From contig NZ_JABGBO010000005.1 of NCBI RefSeq assembly GCF_013133775.1, forward strand, positions 170,723 to 234,722: a DNA stretch of 64,000 nt, read 5' to 3'. The number at the start of each line of letters is the position of its first letter. Positions within the stretch are counted from its first letter, which is position 1. The position numbers and the translations under genes are program-made. The notes beneath the pieces were generated by a model, which ran no database searches, was not told the DNA's origin, and saw nothing but the letters and a program-made list of their open reading frames with translations. The stretch is from Pelistega europaea (lineage in GTDB: Bacteria > Pseudomonadota > Gammaproteobacteria > Burkholderiales > Burkholderiaceae_B). Below, one piece after another: positions 55,367 through 64,000 of this stretch.

Positions 55367-56665
55367 TCATAATGTTGGGTAATATCCTGTACTATCGAAT
55401 AAAAACTGTTGTACATCTTTCCATGCTTGCTCATTGGCATGAGCATTGGCCAACATCGTCCCTCCTTGCGTGCTAAGACGTTGCGATACAGGATGTTTAT
55501 GTACTAATTGTGTTGTAGGAAGATAAGGAAAGACTATAGTGTGTCCTGCTTGTAAATGATGACTCCAGCGATAAATATAAGGATAATGGTGTGCTCTTAA
55601 GGTATCCATCACCATCTGGCTATACCACTGTGATGGCCAGGCTCCATCATCCTCGGCAGAAATCAACAAGATAGGGCAACGACAATGTTCTACACGAATC
55701 CTTGCACGAGCAACAGCGTCCTTATCCGCCAATGCTGTACGTACTGCTAACTCATGTCGATGCGGAGGATCTCCCTCATCAAACGGAACCCATGTCGCTG
55801 TTTTATTGTTTTCCCACACATGGGGAATAGGCTTACCATTTAACAACCAAGCATAACCTTCTCTTCCAAGTTTAGGGTCGGCTGCATTTTGGGCGCTATG
55901 AACGACAGCTCCTGGCACAAACGCAATAATAGCGGAAACTTTGTCAGGAAATAAACTGCCCAGCAAAAGAACTAATTCTCCACCTCGTGACTGCCCACTT
56001 AAGGCAACAAAGTTATGACGAGGTTTATAATGCTCTCGCAGCCAATCTATCCCTTTCACAAAGTACTCTAATGGGGTATTGGAAATATAGTCTGACAGAC
56101 CTGGGGCTTTAAAATATGCCAAAGCAAAAGCAATATATCCATGTGCAGCATATAAAGCCGCCCTAGGTTCATTGATGCCACCACCAGATCCATTTAGGAC
56201 AATAACAGCAGGATAACTTCCTTTGTGTTTAGGTTTAAAAATTGTCCCTACTAACCCATCTTCACGCACTTCTATGCGTTCTACATCATCGTGAGCAAAT
56301 CGTTGTATCAATTCACCCTCGGCAAGCAATACTCCCTTAGCATAAACACTCACTACTGTGATTAATGGTTGTGTCACATCTTCGGGAAAAACAGCACTGC
56401 CTTCTTGGGTGGGAGTCTGCGAAAAAATCAACCCCATTGCTTCTACGCCTTGATAGCTTCCTCTTAAGGGGGCATCTTGTTGTAAATCAATACTTCCAGT
56501 AGCATTGGCAAGAAATACAGCTTCACTTTGCCAGATCACTTGTTTGGCACGCAACGTTTGTGTCCTCAACGTCACTTCTGTATTAGGCAATACCCCCTCA
56601 ACAGAAATAGCTCTAGGAACATCAATAAGTGCGTCACGTGGTGTTATATGAAGCTGTACTTTCAT
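55367..56665 (-). CDS. BAAT/acyl-CoA thioester hydrolase-like alpha/beta hydrolase
   Basis: 432 residues. The N-terminal beta-sandwich (about 1-130, MKVQLHITPRDALIDVPRAI to GVEAMGLIFS) resembles the bile-acid-CoA:amino-acid N-acyltransferase / acyl-CoA thioesterase N-domain. The C-terminal alpha/beta hydrolase domain has oxyanion region VIVLNGSGGGINEPRAALYA, nucleophile elbow GQSRGGE, acid in LLISAEDDGAWPS and catalytic His in HHLQAGHTIVFP. The serine nucleophile fits hydrolysis of a thioester, ester or amide. It is within the operon (11 nt from the binding protein, 17 nt from the CMD gene), so it probably processes the imported compound. Confidence 0.75.
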   Translation of the reverse strand: MKVQLHITPRDALIDVPRAISVEGVLPNTEVTLRTQTLRAKQVIWQSEAVFLANATGSIDLQQDAPLRGSYQGVEAMGLIFSQTPTQEGSAVFPEDVTQPLITVVSVYAKGVLLAEGELIQRFAHDDVERIEVREDGLVGTIFKPKHKGSYPAVIVLNGSGGGINEPRAALYAAHGYIAFALAYFKAPGLSDYISNTPLEYFVKGIDWLREHYKPRHNFVALSGQSRGGELVLLLGSLFPDKVSAIIAFVPGAVVHSAQNAADPKLGREGYAWLLNGKPIPHVWENNKTATWVPFDEGDPPHRHELAVRTALADKDAVARARIRVEHCRCPILLISAEDDGAWPSQWYSQMVMDTLRAHHYPYIYRWSHHLQAGHTIVFPYLPTTQLVHKHPVSQRLSTQGGTMLANAHANEQAWKDVQQFLFDSTGYYPTL

Positions 56666-56676
56666 TGCCTTCTCTC

Positions 56677-58239
56677 TTATTCTTTCGTCACCATCACAGG
56701 AACAGTACGATCAGAACTTAACGGTTTAACAACTAACCCTTTTTTGGCCGCCCAAATATTTTTGTAGTGAAAAAGAGGAATAATACCTACTTCATCACTC
56801 ACCACTTGAGCTGCTTCACGCATATAACCTTCACGTTTGGCTTGATCAAACTCCTTGGTTGTTTGTGCTAATAAAGAATCAAACTGTGCATTGCTAAAAT
56901 GTCCCCAGTTAGATGCACCAAGCCCTTTTTCAGGATTAACAGTTGCCAAAATGCTCACCATAGCATAACTTGCTTCACCAGTACCATTGCCCCAAGCAAT
57001 CACACTCATCGCATACTCGTTTTTCTTGGCACTGCCGGCATATACGGCCCAAGGAACAACTTGCACCTCTGTTTTCACACCAATACGTGTCCAAAACTGT
57101 GCCACAGCTTGTACGGTTTCTGGTGCCAATGGATAACGGTCACTAGGTACATGAACTGTGAGCTTAAAACCCTCTGGATAACCTGCTTCAGCAAGTAATT
57201 TTTTCGCTGTTGCTGCATCAAACGCAATATTTTTAATCGCTGGGTTATATCCAATACTACCCTCAGGCATCCACTGATTAGCAACCGTCACACCGTTTTG
57301 CAAGATACGAGAGGCAATAGCATCGCGGTTAATTGCAATGGACAATGCTTTACGCACTCGTACGTCTAATAGTGGGTTTTTATCAAGAGGCTTGCCAGAG
57401 TTATCGGTAATGTATTTGTTTGGGCTTGGGTTAAAACTAGGTTGTAGGATAAGTACACGCAAACCATTATAAGCGTAGACACTAACTTTTGGATTTTTCT
57501 CCAGCGAGGGTAAATCAGATACAGAGACTTTATCAATCACATCTACATCACCTGCAAGCAGGGCAGCTGTACGAGCTGCGGCATTGGCAGTATAACGATA
57601 ATCAACACTGTCCCAAAGTACTTTGTCTCCCCAATAATTAGGGTTCGCTTTCGCCACAAAACCTTTGCCTGGGGTATAGCTTTCTAACACATAAGGACCT
57701 GTACCAATTAAGGCTTTACCTGAATTAAAGTCCTCGCTAGTTGCTTTTTCTGTTGTCGCTTTATGAACGATAGGTACTGAAGCTAGGTTTAAGGGTAAAT
57801 CAGGATTGGGGACGCTAGTTTTGAATACCAAGGTATTGGCATCTTTAGCAGTCACGCTCGCCACTGTACGTACATAACTTGTAAAGGGAGCGACTGATCC
57901 TGGTACGTGACGGATACGTTCGATAGAATAAATCACATCATCAACAGTTAGTAAGTCACCATTACTCCATTTTACATTGGGGCGTAATGTAAATTCCCAT
58001 GTATTTTCATCAATATTCTTCCATTCTGTTGCTAAACTAGGCAATAATTTTTGGTGATAATTGCTTACCAACATATCAAAGAAGAATAAGCCTGCTGAAC
58101 GGTCACCCGCATAGTTGTTGAGTTGTGGGTCTAATGAAGAAAGATTATCAGCAAAAGCAATCTTCAATGGTTCTGCTTGTACGGCTCCTGCTGAGGCCAA
58201 TAACGCCGCGGTTAATACACTTAATAAAGTTTTTTTCAT
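56677..58239 (-). CDS. Peptide-type (SBP family 5) ABC transporter substrate-binding protein
   Basis: Periplasmic binding protein of the DppA/OppA/NikA class, 520 residues. The signal peptide is MKKTLLSVLTAALLASAGAV then QA, cut before EPLKIAFADNLSSLDPQ. Family segments: LATEWKNIDENTWEFTLRPN, VKWSNGDLLTVDDVIYSIER, GTGPYVLESYTPGKGFVAKA, NPLLDVRVRKALSIAINRDA and AAKKLLAEAGYPEGFKLTVH. The true start is the ATG at 58237-58239, with AAGGA upstream; a GTG directly before it is in frame. It is the dedicated receptor of the DppBCDF-like importer encoded upstream. This family binds peptides, nickel, opines, glutathione and others, so the ligand stays open. Confidence 0.9.
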   Translation of the reverse strand: MKKTLLSVLTAALLASAGAVQAEPLKIAFADNLSSLDPQLNNYAGDRSAGLFFFDMLVSNYHQKLLPSLATEWKNIDENTWEFTLRPNVKWSNGDLLTVDDVIYSIERIRHVPGSVAPFTSYVRTVASVTAKDANTLVFKTSVPNPDLPLNLASVPIVHKATTEKATSEDFNSGKALIGTGPYVLESYTPGKGFVAKANPNYWGDKVLWDSVDYRYTANAAARTAALLAGDVDVIDKVSVSDLPSLEKNPKVSVYAYNGLRVLILQPSFNPSPNKYITDNSGKPLDKNPLLDVRVRKALSIAINRDAIASRILQNGVTVANQWMPEGSIGYNPAIKNIAFDAATAKKLLAEAGYPEGFKLTVHVPSDRYPLAPETVQAVAQFWTRIGVKTEVQVVPWAVYAGSAKKNEYAMSVIAWGNGTGEASYAMVSILATVNPEKGLGASNWGHFSNAQFDSLLAQTTKEFDQAKREGYMREAAQVVSDEVGIIPLFHYKNIWAAKKGLVVKPLSSDRTVPVMVTKE

Positions 58240-58260
58240 CACAATTCCTTAAATATCGAA

Positions 58261-59250
58261 TTAATCGTTTAAATGACAAGCACTAAAATGCTGTATAGCT
58301 ACTTCTTTTAATACTGGAACCTCTTGCTTACATCGCTCTGTTGCATAGGGACATCGTGGATGGAAATGACAACCCGAAGGTGGATTCAATGGACTTGGAA
58401 TCTCCCCTTTGAGAGCACTAAAAATCTTTTTGCGTTCATTCATCTTGGGCCGCTCAGCCAGTAAAGCCCGTGTATAGGGATGATTGGGATGCTGGTAAAT
58501 TTCTTCAACCTTACCACTTTCAACCACCTTACCTAAATACATGATGACTACACGATCAGAGAAATGTTCCACCACACTCAAGTCATGGCTAATAAAGAGA
58601 TAGGTTAGATTTAACTGCTCTCGTAAATCCATGAACAAGTTAATAATTTGTGCTTGGATAGACACATCCAGTGCTGCAACAGCTTCATCACAAACAAGCA
58701 TCTCTGGTTTAACTGCCAAAGCACGTGCAATACCTATCCGTTGGCGTTGTCCTCCACTAAACTGATGAGGAAAACGGTAACGCAAACTTGCACTCAGCCC
58801 TCCTCGTTCTAACTGTTCAGAAACATAAGCATCCAGCTTCTTTTTGGACACCAAACCATGTTGGTAAGGCGACTCACCAACAATTTCTTGCACTCGCATT
58901 CTTGGATTCAAGCTGGCATAAGGATCTTGAAATACCATTTGCACTGTCAGTCTCGCCTCACTTAAGGCTTTACCATGCAAACTATGCCAATCCTGTCCTT
59001 TAATTAAAACTTGTCCCTGACTAGGTTGAATAATGCCAGCTACCATTCTACCTAATGTAGACTTGCCACAACCAGACTCACCAACAAGTCCAACGACTTC
59101 ACCTTTGTAAATAGATAAATTAACATCGTCTACCGCAGTGGTCACTGGTTTACGCTTAGCCAATCCCATTTTTTGCCAAATACTGGGATTGGTTTGACCA
59201 AACTGTTTGCCAACATGATTTAACTGAATCAAGGGTAATAAATCACTCAT
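58261..59250 (-). CDS. Peptide-type ABC transporter ATP-binding protein (DppF/OppF-like)
   Basis: Cytoplasmic ATPase, 329 residues. Walker A GESGCGKST (about 57-65), Q-loop MVFQDPYASLNPRMRV, signature FSGGQRQRIGIARAL, Walker B LVCDEAVAALDVS, H-loop FISHDLSVVEHFS. The Walker B segment has DEAVAALD where most relatives have DEPVSALD, keeping the catalytic Glu. The C-terminal oligopeptide-transporter tail CHFHPRCPYATERC is present. It overlaps the DppD-like gene by 4 nt (ATGA), indicating translational coupling. Confidence 0.92.
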   Translation of the reverse strand: MSDLLPLIQLNHVGKQFGQTNPSIWQKMGLAKRKPVTTAVDDVNLSIYKGEVVGLVGESGCGKSTLGRMVAGIIQPSQGQVLIKGQDWHSLHGKALSEARLTVQMVFQDPYASLNPRMRVQEIVGESPYQHGLVSKKKLDAYVSEQLERGGLSASLRYRFPHQFSGGQRQRIGIARALAVKPEMLVCDEAVAALDVSIQAQIINLFMDLREQLNLTYLFISHDLSVVEHFSDRVVIMYLGKVVESGKVEEIYQHPNHPYTRALLAERPKMNERKKIFSALKGEIPSPLNPPSGCHFHPRCPYATERCKQEVPVLKEVAIQHFSACHLND

Positions 59251-60245
59251 ATTGACTCTCCTAACCTCACAATCTGTGTGGCATTAGGGAAAAAGCATCG
59301 TACCTTATGTTCACGAATCAAGGGAATCAACGCAGGAACTTGACGACACTGATCCGTAGCACGACCACAACGTGTTGAGAAAGCACAGCCTTTGGGTAAT
59401 TGCAATAAATGTGGTGTAATGCCTGGGATTTGTTTAAGGTGCTTACCTCGCTCGTTATTAATGGGTAAACTTTGCATTAACCCTTCTGTATAAGGATGCT
59501 GTGGATCATCCAACACCTCATCCACTGTACCCTGCTCCACAATCTTACCGGCATACATCACTGCCAACTCATCCGCCAGCCCTGCCACTACAGATAAATC
59601 ATGAGTAATCCAAATCAAGGCAGTACCATAGCGTTGCGAAAGCTGCTGCACTTCTGACAAAATCTGCGACTGAATAGAGACATCCAAGGCTGTCGTTGGC
59701 TCATCAGCAATAATTAAATCTGGTTTTAAAAGCAAGGCTATCGCAATCGCTACCCGCTGACGCATACCACCAGATAACTGGTGTGGATAAGCTCTCAGAC
59801 GTGTTTCTGGACTTGCTATCCCCATCTGCCCCAAGGTATCTCTTGCCAACTCCCAAGCTCGTCGTTTGCTCATTTTCTGATGGGCTTGGATTGTCTCTAC
59901 CATTTGGGTATCAATGCGTAATACCGGATTTAATGTCATCATCGGATCTTGGAAAATCATGGCAATACGATTACCTCGAATTTCTCGCATCTGTCTAGCA
60001 TTGTAAAGTCGCAAGTCCTCGCCATTAAACAAGATTTGTCCTTCTGTGACCTGCCCCGGCTCATCAATCAAGCCCATAATCGAAAAACCAGTCACCGACT
60101 TTCCAGAACCTGACTCTCCTACTAAACCAAGAATTTTGCCCTTTTCCAAGCGTAAGGAAACATCACTCACAGCATCAATTACACCTTCTTTGGTAAAGAA
60201 CTGTGTGCGCAAATGACGGACATCTAACAAAGGGATCTCACTCAT
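59247..60245 (-). CDS. Peptide-type ABC transporter ATP-binding protein (DppD/OppD-like)
   Basis: Cytoplasmic ATPase partner of the preceding protein, 332 residues. Walker A GESGSGKSV (about 41-49), Q-loop MIFQDPMMTLNPVLRI, signature LSGGMRQRVAIAIALL, Walker B LIIADEPTTALDVSIQ, H-loop WITHDLSVVAGLAD. The C-terminal tail has CAFSTRCGRATDQC, as in OppD/DppD. Its ends overlap both neighbouring genes by 4 nt. Confidence 0.92.
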   Translation of the reverse strand: MSEIPLLDVRHLRTQFFTKEGVIDAVSDVSLRLEKGKILGLVGESGSGKSVTGFSIMGLIDEPGQVTEGQILFNGEDLRLYNARQMREIRGNRIAMIFQDPMMTLNPVLRIDTQMVETIQAHQKMSKRRAWELARDTLGQMGIASPETRLRAYPHQLSGGMRQRVAIAIALLLKPDLIIADEPTTALDVSIQSQILSEVQQLSQRYGTALIWITHDLSVVAGLADELAVMYAGKIVEQGTVDEVLDDPQHPYTEGLMQSLPINNERGKHLKQIPGITPHLLQLPKGCAFSTRCGRATDQCRQVPALIPLIREHKVRCFFPNATQIVRLGESI

Positions 60246-61141
60246 TGCTGCCCCCTTGGGTTAAAGGTATCTCGCAAACGATCACCGACTAAATTCAATG
60301 ACATAATTGTTAATAACAAAGCAACACCGGGCAAGAAACTAATCCAATACTGACCAGACAACATAAACTGGTAGCCATTAGAAATCAGTAAACCCAAGGA
60401 TGGTTCTGTAACTGGCACCCCTAAACCTAGGAAACTTAATGTGGCTTCAAGGGTAATTGCACGAGCAATTTGTAAAGTACCAATCACAATAATCGGAGGC
60501 AAGCAATTAGGTAAGATATGTCGCCACATAATTCGCCAGTTTGAAATATCTAAATTGCGTGCTGCCTCTACATACTCTTTTTGACGCTCAGACAACGCCT
60601 GCCCTCTTGCAGTACGTGCATAGTATGCCCACTCTAAAATCGCTAATGTCAAAATCACATTACCAATCCCTTTACCTAGATATGCCAAAATCATCATGGC
60701 AACAAGGATAGTTGGAAAAGACAAAATTAAATCAATGATACGCATAATAGTAGCATCTACACGCCCACCAAAATAAGCTGCTATCACTCCTATAACCGTA
60801 CCAACTGTCCCTGCAATTAAGGCAGAACCTAGCCCAACAATAAGACTAATCCGCAGTCCGTATAAAATCGCCGAATATAAGTCACGACCTTGACCATCTG
60901 TCCCTAACCAATAAGTAAAGGTATCCATCCCATTGCGTGAACCCGGAGGCAAACGAGAATCTAGGATGTCTAGCTGCAATAAATCATAAGGGTTTTGGGG
61001 GGTTAACCACGGAGCAAACACCGCACCTAAGAGCAATAAAACCGCTATTGCAAACCCTATACAGGCCAATTTGGAAGAGAAAAAGTATCGCACCCATTCA
61101 CCAATAAGTGATGGTTTTTTGCTATTTAATAAATCACTCAT
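60242..61141 (-). CDS. Peptide-type ABC transporter permease (DppC/OppC-like)
   Basis: Inner-membrane permease, 299 residues. The start is the ATG at 61139-61141 (MSDLLNSKKPSLIGEW), with GGAG 8 nt upstream; it overlaps the DppB-like stop by 4 nt. The frame continues open upstream but that part lies within the previous gene. Family features: N-terminal OppC-type helix (ACIGFAIAVLLLLGAVFAPW), GTDGQGRDLYSAILYGLRIS, and the EAA loop EAARNLDISNWRIMWRHILP. Confidence 0.92.
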   Translation of the reverse strand: MSDLLNSKKPSLIGEWVRYFFSSKLACIGFAIAVLLLLGAVFAPWLTPQNPYDLLQLDILDSRLPPGSRNGMDTFTYWLGTDGQGRDLYSAILYGLRISLIVGLGSALIAGTVGTVIGVIAAYFGGRVDATIMRIIDLILSFPTILVAMMILAYLGKGIGNVILTLAILEWAYYARTARGQALSERQKEYVEAARNLDISNWRIMWRHILPNCLPPIIVIGTLQIARAITLEATLSFLGLGVPVTEPSLGLLISNGYQFMLSGQYWISFLPGVALLLTIMSLNLVGDRLRDTFNPRGQQ

Positions 61142-62112
61142 ACACTTTTCTCCAAACGCACACGAGGATCTAAAAGACGATAAGCAATATCCACCAGTAA
61201 ATTGATGGTGACAAAGACACAAACTACTACAACCAAGTAAGCCAAGATAACAGGACGGTCCAAACCATTAATACTATCTAAGATTAGCTTGCCTGCTCCC
61301 GGCCATGAGAAAATACTCTCGGTCACTACAGCACCAGCGATTGTAGAGCCAAGTTCAAGTCCTAATACCGTTGTCAAAGGAATTAGGATATTACGTAATA
61401 CATGGGCAAACATAATTCGTGCATTGCTAAGACCTTTGGCACGAGCAAACTTGATAAAGTCCATAGGTACCACTTCACGTACACCGGCATAAGTGAGTCG
61501 AATCACAAGAGCCACTTTGAAAAGTGCCAGATTCAGTGCAGGTAAAAGTAGATGAGACAGTCCATCTAAAGTCAACCAAGACCATTGCAACCCCAAAATC
61601 TCTACCGTTTGCCCTCTACCACTGGCTGGCAACCACCCTAAATGAACACTAAATGCCGTGATAAGCATCAATCCCACCCAGAAAGTAGGAAGTGATACGC
61701 CTAGGATACTTCCTGTCATCACAGTATTTGCAAACAAAGAATTAGGGTATAAGCCTGATACTAGTCCAAGTGGAACACCAATGATAATGGCAATAATCAA
61801 TGCAGCAAATGCAAGTTCTAAAGTTGCTGGAAAACGTTGCAACACAAGATTGATAGCAGGCTCATTGTAGACAAAACTTTTACCCAAATCGCCATGAATA
61901 GCAGACTGCAAGAAAAGCAAGTACTGTTTCCACAAGGGTTGATCCAGCCCCATTTGTGCAATCAGCATGGCCTTATCGCGTTGATCCGCATCAGGGCTTA
62001 TCAAAATATCAACTGGATTACCAATAGCATGTAGCCCCATGAAAACAATAAAGGTCATGAGCAGTACAATGACTAATGCTTGTAATAATCGCCTAATCAG
62101 CCACGCAATCAT
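61138..62112 (-). CDS. Peptide-type ABC transporter permease (DppB/OppB-like)
   Basis: Inner-membrane permease, 324 residues. The start is the ATG at 62110-62112 (MIAWLIRRLLQALVIVLLMT), the usual DppB N-terminus, with AGAGGA 4 nt upstream; 12 upstream codons in frame belong to the overlap with the flavoprotein gene. The central features are DLGKSFVYNEPAINLVLQRF, LPASGRGQ, and the EAA-like loop FIKFARAKGLSNARIMFAHV. It overlaps the flavoprotein stop by 4 nt (ATGA). Confidence 0.92.
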   Translation of the reverse strand: MIAWLIRRLLQALVIVLLMTFIVFMGLHAIGNPVDILISPDADQRDKAMLIAQMGLDQPLWKQYLLFLQSAIHGDLGKSFVYNEPAINLVLQRFPATLELAFAALIIAIIIGVPLGLVSGLYPNSLFANTVMTGSILGVSLPTFWVGLMLITAFSVHLGWLPASGRGQTVEILGLQWSWLTLDGLSHLLLPALNLALFKVALVIRLTYAGVREVVPMDFIKFARAKGLSNARIMFAHVLRNILIPLTTVLGLELGSTIAGAVVTESIFSWPGAGKLILDSINGLDRPVILAYLVVVVCVFVTINLLVDIAYRLLDPRVRLEKSV

Positions 62113-63554
62113 AAGGTCCTCTGTGTAATAGGAGGAGCAACTTCCCACTCATCTCCATCCAATTCTGGTTCCGCATAAGCTTGAAGCTGGTTATAATAGC
62201 TTTCAACATCTTCATTAAAGAGTGAAGACGCAATACCTTGAGCAATAGCCCTCGCACCATCTGAAATCGCAGGAATATCCCCGGATACAGTACCATGTGA
62301 GGCAACTGCCGGGTAGCTAAAACAATAGATATTTTCAAGTCCTTTGATAGATGTTTCTGCTTTAGGTTGGAATTGGAAATGTTCACCTAAATCAGGACAG
62401 GCTCCTAATTCTGCATCTTCCTCGCCCTCAGGTGCTATAAAGCGGTCTGCCCAGGTACGGACAAAAGGAGCAAACTGATGATATTCTGGGCGCAGAGACC
62501 AATCAATTTTAAAACCAGTAGCCAAAAATAAGAAATCCAACTCAAATACGCCTTTTGTAGTGTAAACACGCACAGTTTTATTATCTGGACTTTCTACTTT
62601 TTCTATCGCGCAACCTGTATTAAAAAAAGCATTTTCATGATGAGAAACACGTAAAGTACTTCCTTTTGGAGGGGGGACTTGAGCTTTGTTAATATAATGT
62701 CTAAAACGCCATTTCCACTCATCAGGTAAATCGGCGTACCCATGTACAAGACCTGGACTACCAGCCCCTTTGCCTTTATTAATACGAGGAATATCTTGAC
62801 GACGAATGATTAACTCTACACGTCGAGCCCCCTCCTCTAAAGCCGTTGCAGCACTATCCATAGCAGAGGCACCGGCACCAATCACACCGACGACTTTATC
62901 TTTGAGAGAACTATAGTCATAAACATCTGAAGAATGAGCCCACAAATGGCGAGGAAGTTGATTCACAAATTCAGGGAGTGAGGGACCACCTAAACCATCG
63001 CGCCCAGTGGCTAAAATAAGGCGACGAGCTAAAATACTATGTGACTGCCCTTGATGCTCAACAGTAAGAACTAAATAATTATCAGGGTGCAGAGCTACAT
63101 CAGTAACACTATGCTCATTATGGACGTTTACCTCCATCACCTTACGGTACCAACGCAAGTAGTCCATCCATTGGAGGCGAGGGATTTTATCCAGTGCTTC
63201 CCATGCTTCCTGCCCAAACTGTGCAACAAACCAGGCACGAAATGTGAGAGAAGGAATGCCCAATGCCGGTCCTGTCAGTTGTTTAGGTGAGCGCAGTGTT
63301 TCCATACGAGCAGTAGTTGCCCAAGGTCCTTCAAATCCCTCTGGTGAGCGATCTAGTACATAGGATTGAATACCCAAGTGTCGTAATGCTGTTGATACCG
63401 TTAGGCCTGCCATTCCACCACCAATAATCACTACGTCGTGCAAGGGTTGTCCATCAACAATACGTGGTTTAACCCAAGATTTAGCAGGTAGCTCTAAGAG
63501 AGATAGCTCATGAGCAAGGGTTTGTTCAAGTTGTGTGAGACCTGTGATTGACAT
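62109..63554 (-). CDS. FAD/NAD(P)-dependent flavoprotein oxidoreductase (monooxygenase-like)
   Basis: 481 residues with two dinucleotide-binding motifs: GGGMAGLTVSTALRHLG near residues 45-61 (FAD) and VVGVIGAGASAMDSAATAL near 220 (NAD(P)H). Between them is GPWATTARMETLRSPKQLTG, and later FLFLATGFKIDWSLRPEYHQ, a layout like flavin-containing/Baeyer-Villiger-type monooxygenases. I do not see the FMO signature FxGxxxHxxxY/F, so this is a related but distinct group. It is the first gene of the nine-gene operon and translationally coupled to the importer, so its substrate is probably the imported compound or its product. Confidence 0.75.
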   Translation of the reverse strand: MSITGLTQLEQTLAHELSLLELPAKSWVKPRIVDGQPLHDVVIIGGGMAGLTVSTALRHLGIQSYVLDRSPEGFEGPWATTARMETLRSPKQLTGPALGIPSLTFRAWFVAQFGQEAWEALDKIPRLQWMDYLRWYRKVMEVNVHNEHSVTDVALHPDNYLVLTVEHQGQSHSILARRLILATGRDGLGGPSLPEFVNQLPRHLWAHSSDVYDYSSLKDKVVGVIGAGASAMDSAATALEEGARRVELIIRRQDIPRINKGKGAGSPGLVHGYADLPDEWKWRFRHYINKAQVPPPKGSTLRVSHHENAFFNTGCAIEKVESPDNKTVRVYTTKGVFELDFLFLATGFKIDWSLRPEYHQFAPFVRTWADRFIAPEGEEDAELGACPDLGEHFQFQPKAETSIKGLENIYCFSYPAVASHGTVSGDIPAISDGARAIAQGIASSLFNEDVESYYNQLQAYAEPELDGDEWEVAPPITQRTL

Positions 63555-63625
63555 TTTATTCTATACCTTTCATGGATTATTCTTTATAAGCAGAAAATCT
63601 TATATATGTAATTTTTAGAATAATA

Positions 63626-63639
63626 ACTCATATATGAGT
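63626..63639. promoter_or_regulatory. Palindromic operator candidate upstream of the nine-gene operon
   Basis: ACTCATATATGAGT is a perfect 14-bp palindrome 72-85 nt upstream of the flavoprotein start, in an AT-rich promoter region (TATAAG and TATAAA elements nearby). No regulator gene is next to it in this window. Confidence 0.5.
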
Positions 63640-63698
63640 ATAAATTCATACGTTTTAGTTATAAGAATATGTCTAAAAGAAATCTCTTGTTGAGGGGG

Positions 63699-63875
63699 CT
63701 GATTAAGCAAAGAGCCTCTTGAGGGGTGTTTATTTTTCTGATTAAGCAAGGGGCAGCAGTCGTTCTCAATATCTAAAAGTAATTCGTTGTTTGAGAGGGA
63801 GTTTTTTCTGATTAAGCAAGGAACCTACTGGGAGGTGTTATGAGGGGTGGCTTGAGTTTTTTTCTAGGCAAGCAA
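63699..63875. repeat. Decayed tandem copies of the rRNA terminator region
   Basis: CTGATTAAGCAA occurs at 63699, 63738 and 63808, with a weaker form (CTAGGCAAGCAA) near 63866. Each is flanked by T-rich tracts and by remnants such as GAGCCTCTTGAGGGG, resembling the intact terminator at 63878-63906. Spacing is 39, 70 and about 58 bp. Confidence 0.7.
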
Positions 63876-63906
63876 AAAAGCCTCTTGAGGGGAACTCAAG
63901 AGGCTT
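63872..63906 (-). terminator. Terminator of the rRNA operon
   Basis: AAGCCTCTTGAG (63878-63889) pairs with CTCAAGAGGCTT (63895-63906) around a 5-nt loop and on the minus strand ends in a T-run. It sits directly after the 5S rRNA. Confidence 0.92.
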
Positions 63907-63915
63907 AGGAATGAA

Positions 63916-64000
63916 GAGCTTGACGATGTCCTACTTTCACAGGTGTCCACCCACTATCATCGGCGCAAAGGCGTTTCACTGTCCTGTTCGGGATGGGAAG
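63916..64000 (-). rRNA. rrf: 5S ribosomal RNA, 3' portion (5' end outside the window)
   Basis: The reverse strand contains CTTCCCATCCCGAACAGGAC, GCGCCGATGATAGTGGGTGG and GAAAGTAGGACATCGTC, the conserved loop C to helix IV-V parts of bacterial 5S rRNA. About 85 of some 115 nt are present. It implies that an rRNA operon on the minus strand lies just to the right. Confidence 0.95.

Overview
The window reads as chromosomal DNA of a low-GC betaproteobacterium of the Alcaligenaceae type (Pelistega- or Oligella-like). This rests on the cluster lpxK - trm112-like - kdsB - adk, a typical Fe-SOD and exonuclease VII, and several livK-type binding proteins with AT-rich spacers. The genus is an inference. 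The right edge runs into a 5S rRNA gene and the left edge into livH.

Layout. 1-5.9 kb: partial livH and proC (minus strand), then the ugpBAEC operon for glycerol-3-phosphate uptake (plus strand). 5.9-14.2 kb: a one-chain PepSY/flavodoxin/NADPH reductase, then four tandem paralogous LivK-type binding proteins, three of them followed by a clear terminator of their own. 14.5-16.7 kb: a Tat-exported PhoX alkaline phosphatase behind a clean Pho box; with ugp it makes a phosphate-scavenging theme. 16.9-29 kb: an entericidin-like lipoprotein, sodB, xseA, lpxK, a Trm112-like gene, kdsB, adk, an SDR dehydrogenase, murJ, a Sel1 protein and an AGCS symporter. 28.8-30.7 kb: a truncated BRO-type phage antirepressor abutting an AAA-ATPase-like/PD-(D/E)XK gene, the only clearly mobile-looking spot.

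30.9-52.8 kb is the most striking region. A 15.1-kb gene encodes a 5034-residue BapA-like adhesin with an N-terminal prefix domain, dozens of Ig-like repeats and an RTX-like C-terminus. Upstream, on the same strand, lie a TolC-like protein, a type I secretion ABC transporter with a degenerate C39 domain, an HlyD-type adaptor, and an unusual small BamA-like Omp85 protein with a single POTRA-sized region. The adhesin gene appears to have its own promoter, in which 14 consecutive A/T pairs sit inside a 22-bp spacer between a near-consensus -35 and a perfect -10. That is the architecture of a phase-variable promoter.

53-63.6 kb: mscS, then a tightly coupled nine-gene operon: FAD oxidoreductase, a complete peptide-type ABC importer, a BAAT-like acyl hydrolase and two carboxymuconolactone-decarboxylase-fold proteins. 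This looks like an uptake-and-degradation pathway for an unknown small substrate. A 5S rRNA gene with its terminator closes the window.

Across the window, at least nine intergenic loci hold short tandem duplications (period about 26-70 bp), several of them copying the 3' end or the terminator of the adjacent gene. No tRNA, intact insertion sequence or CRISPR array was seen.
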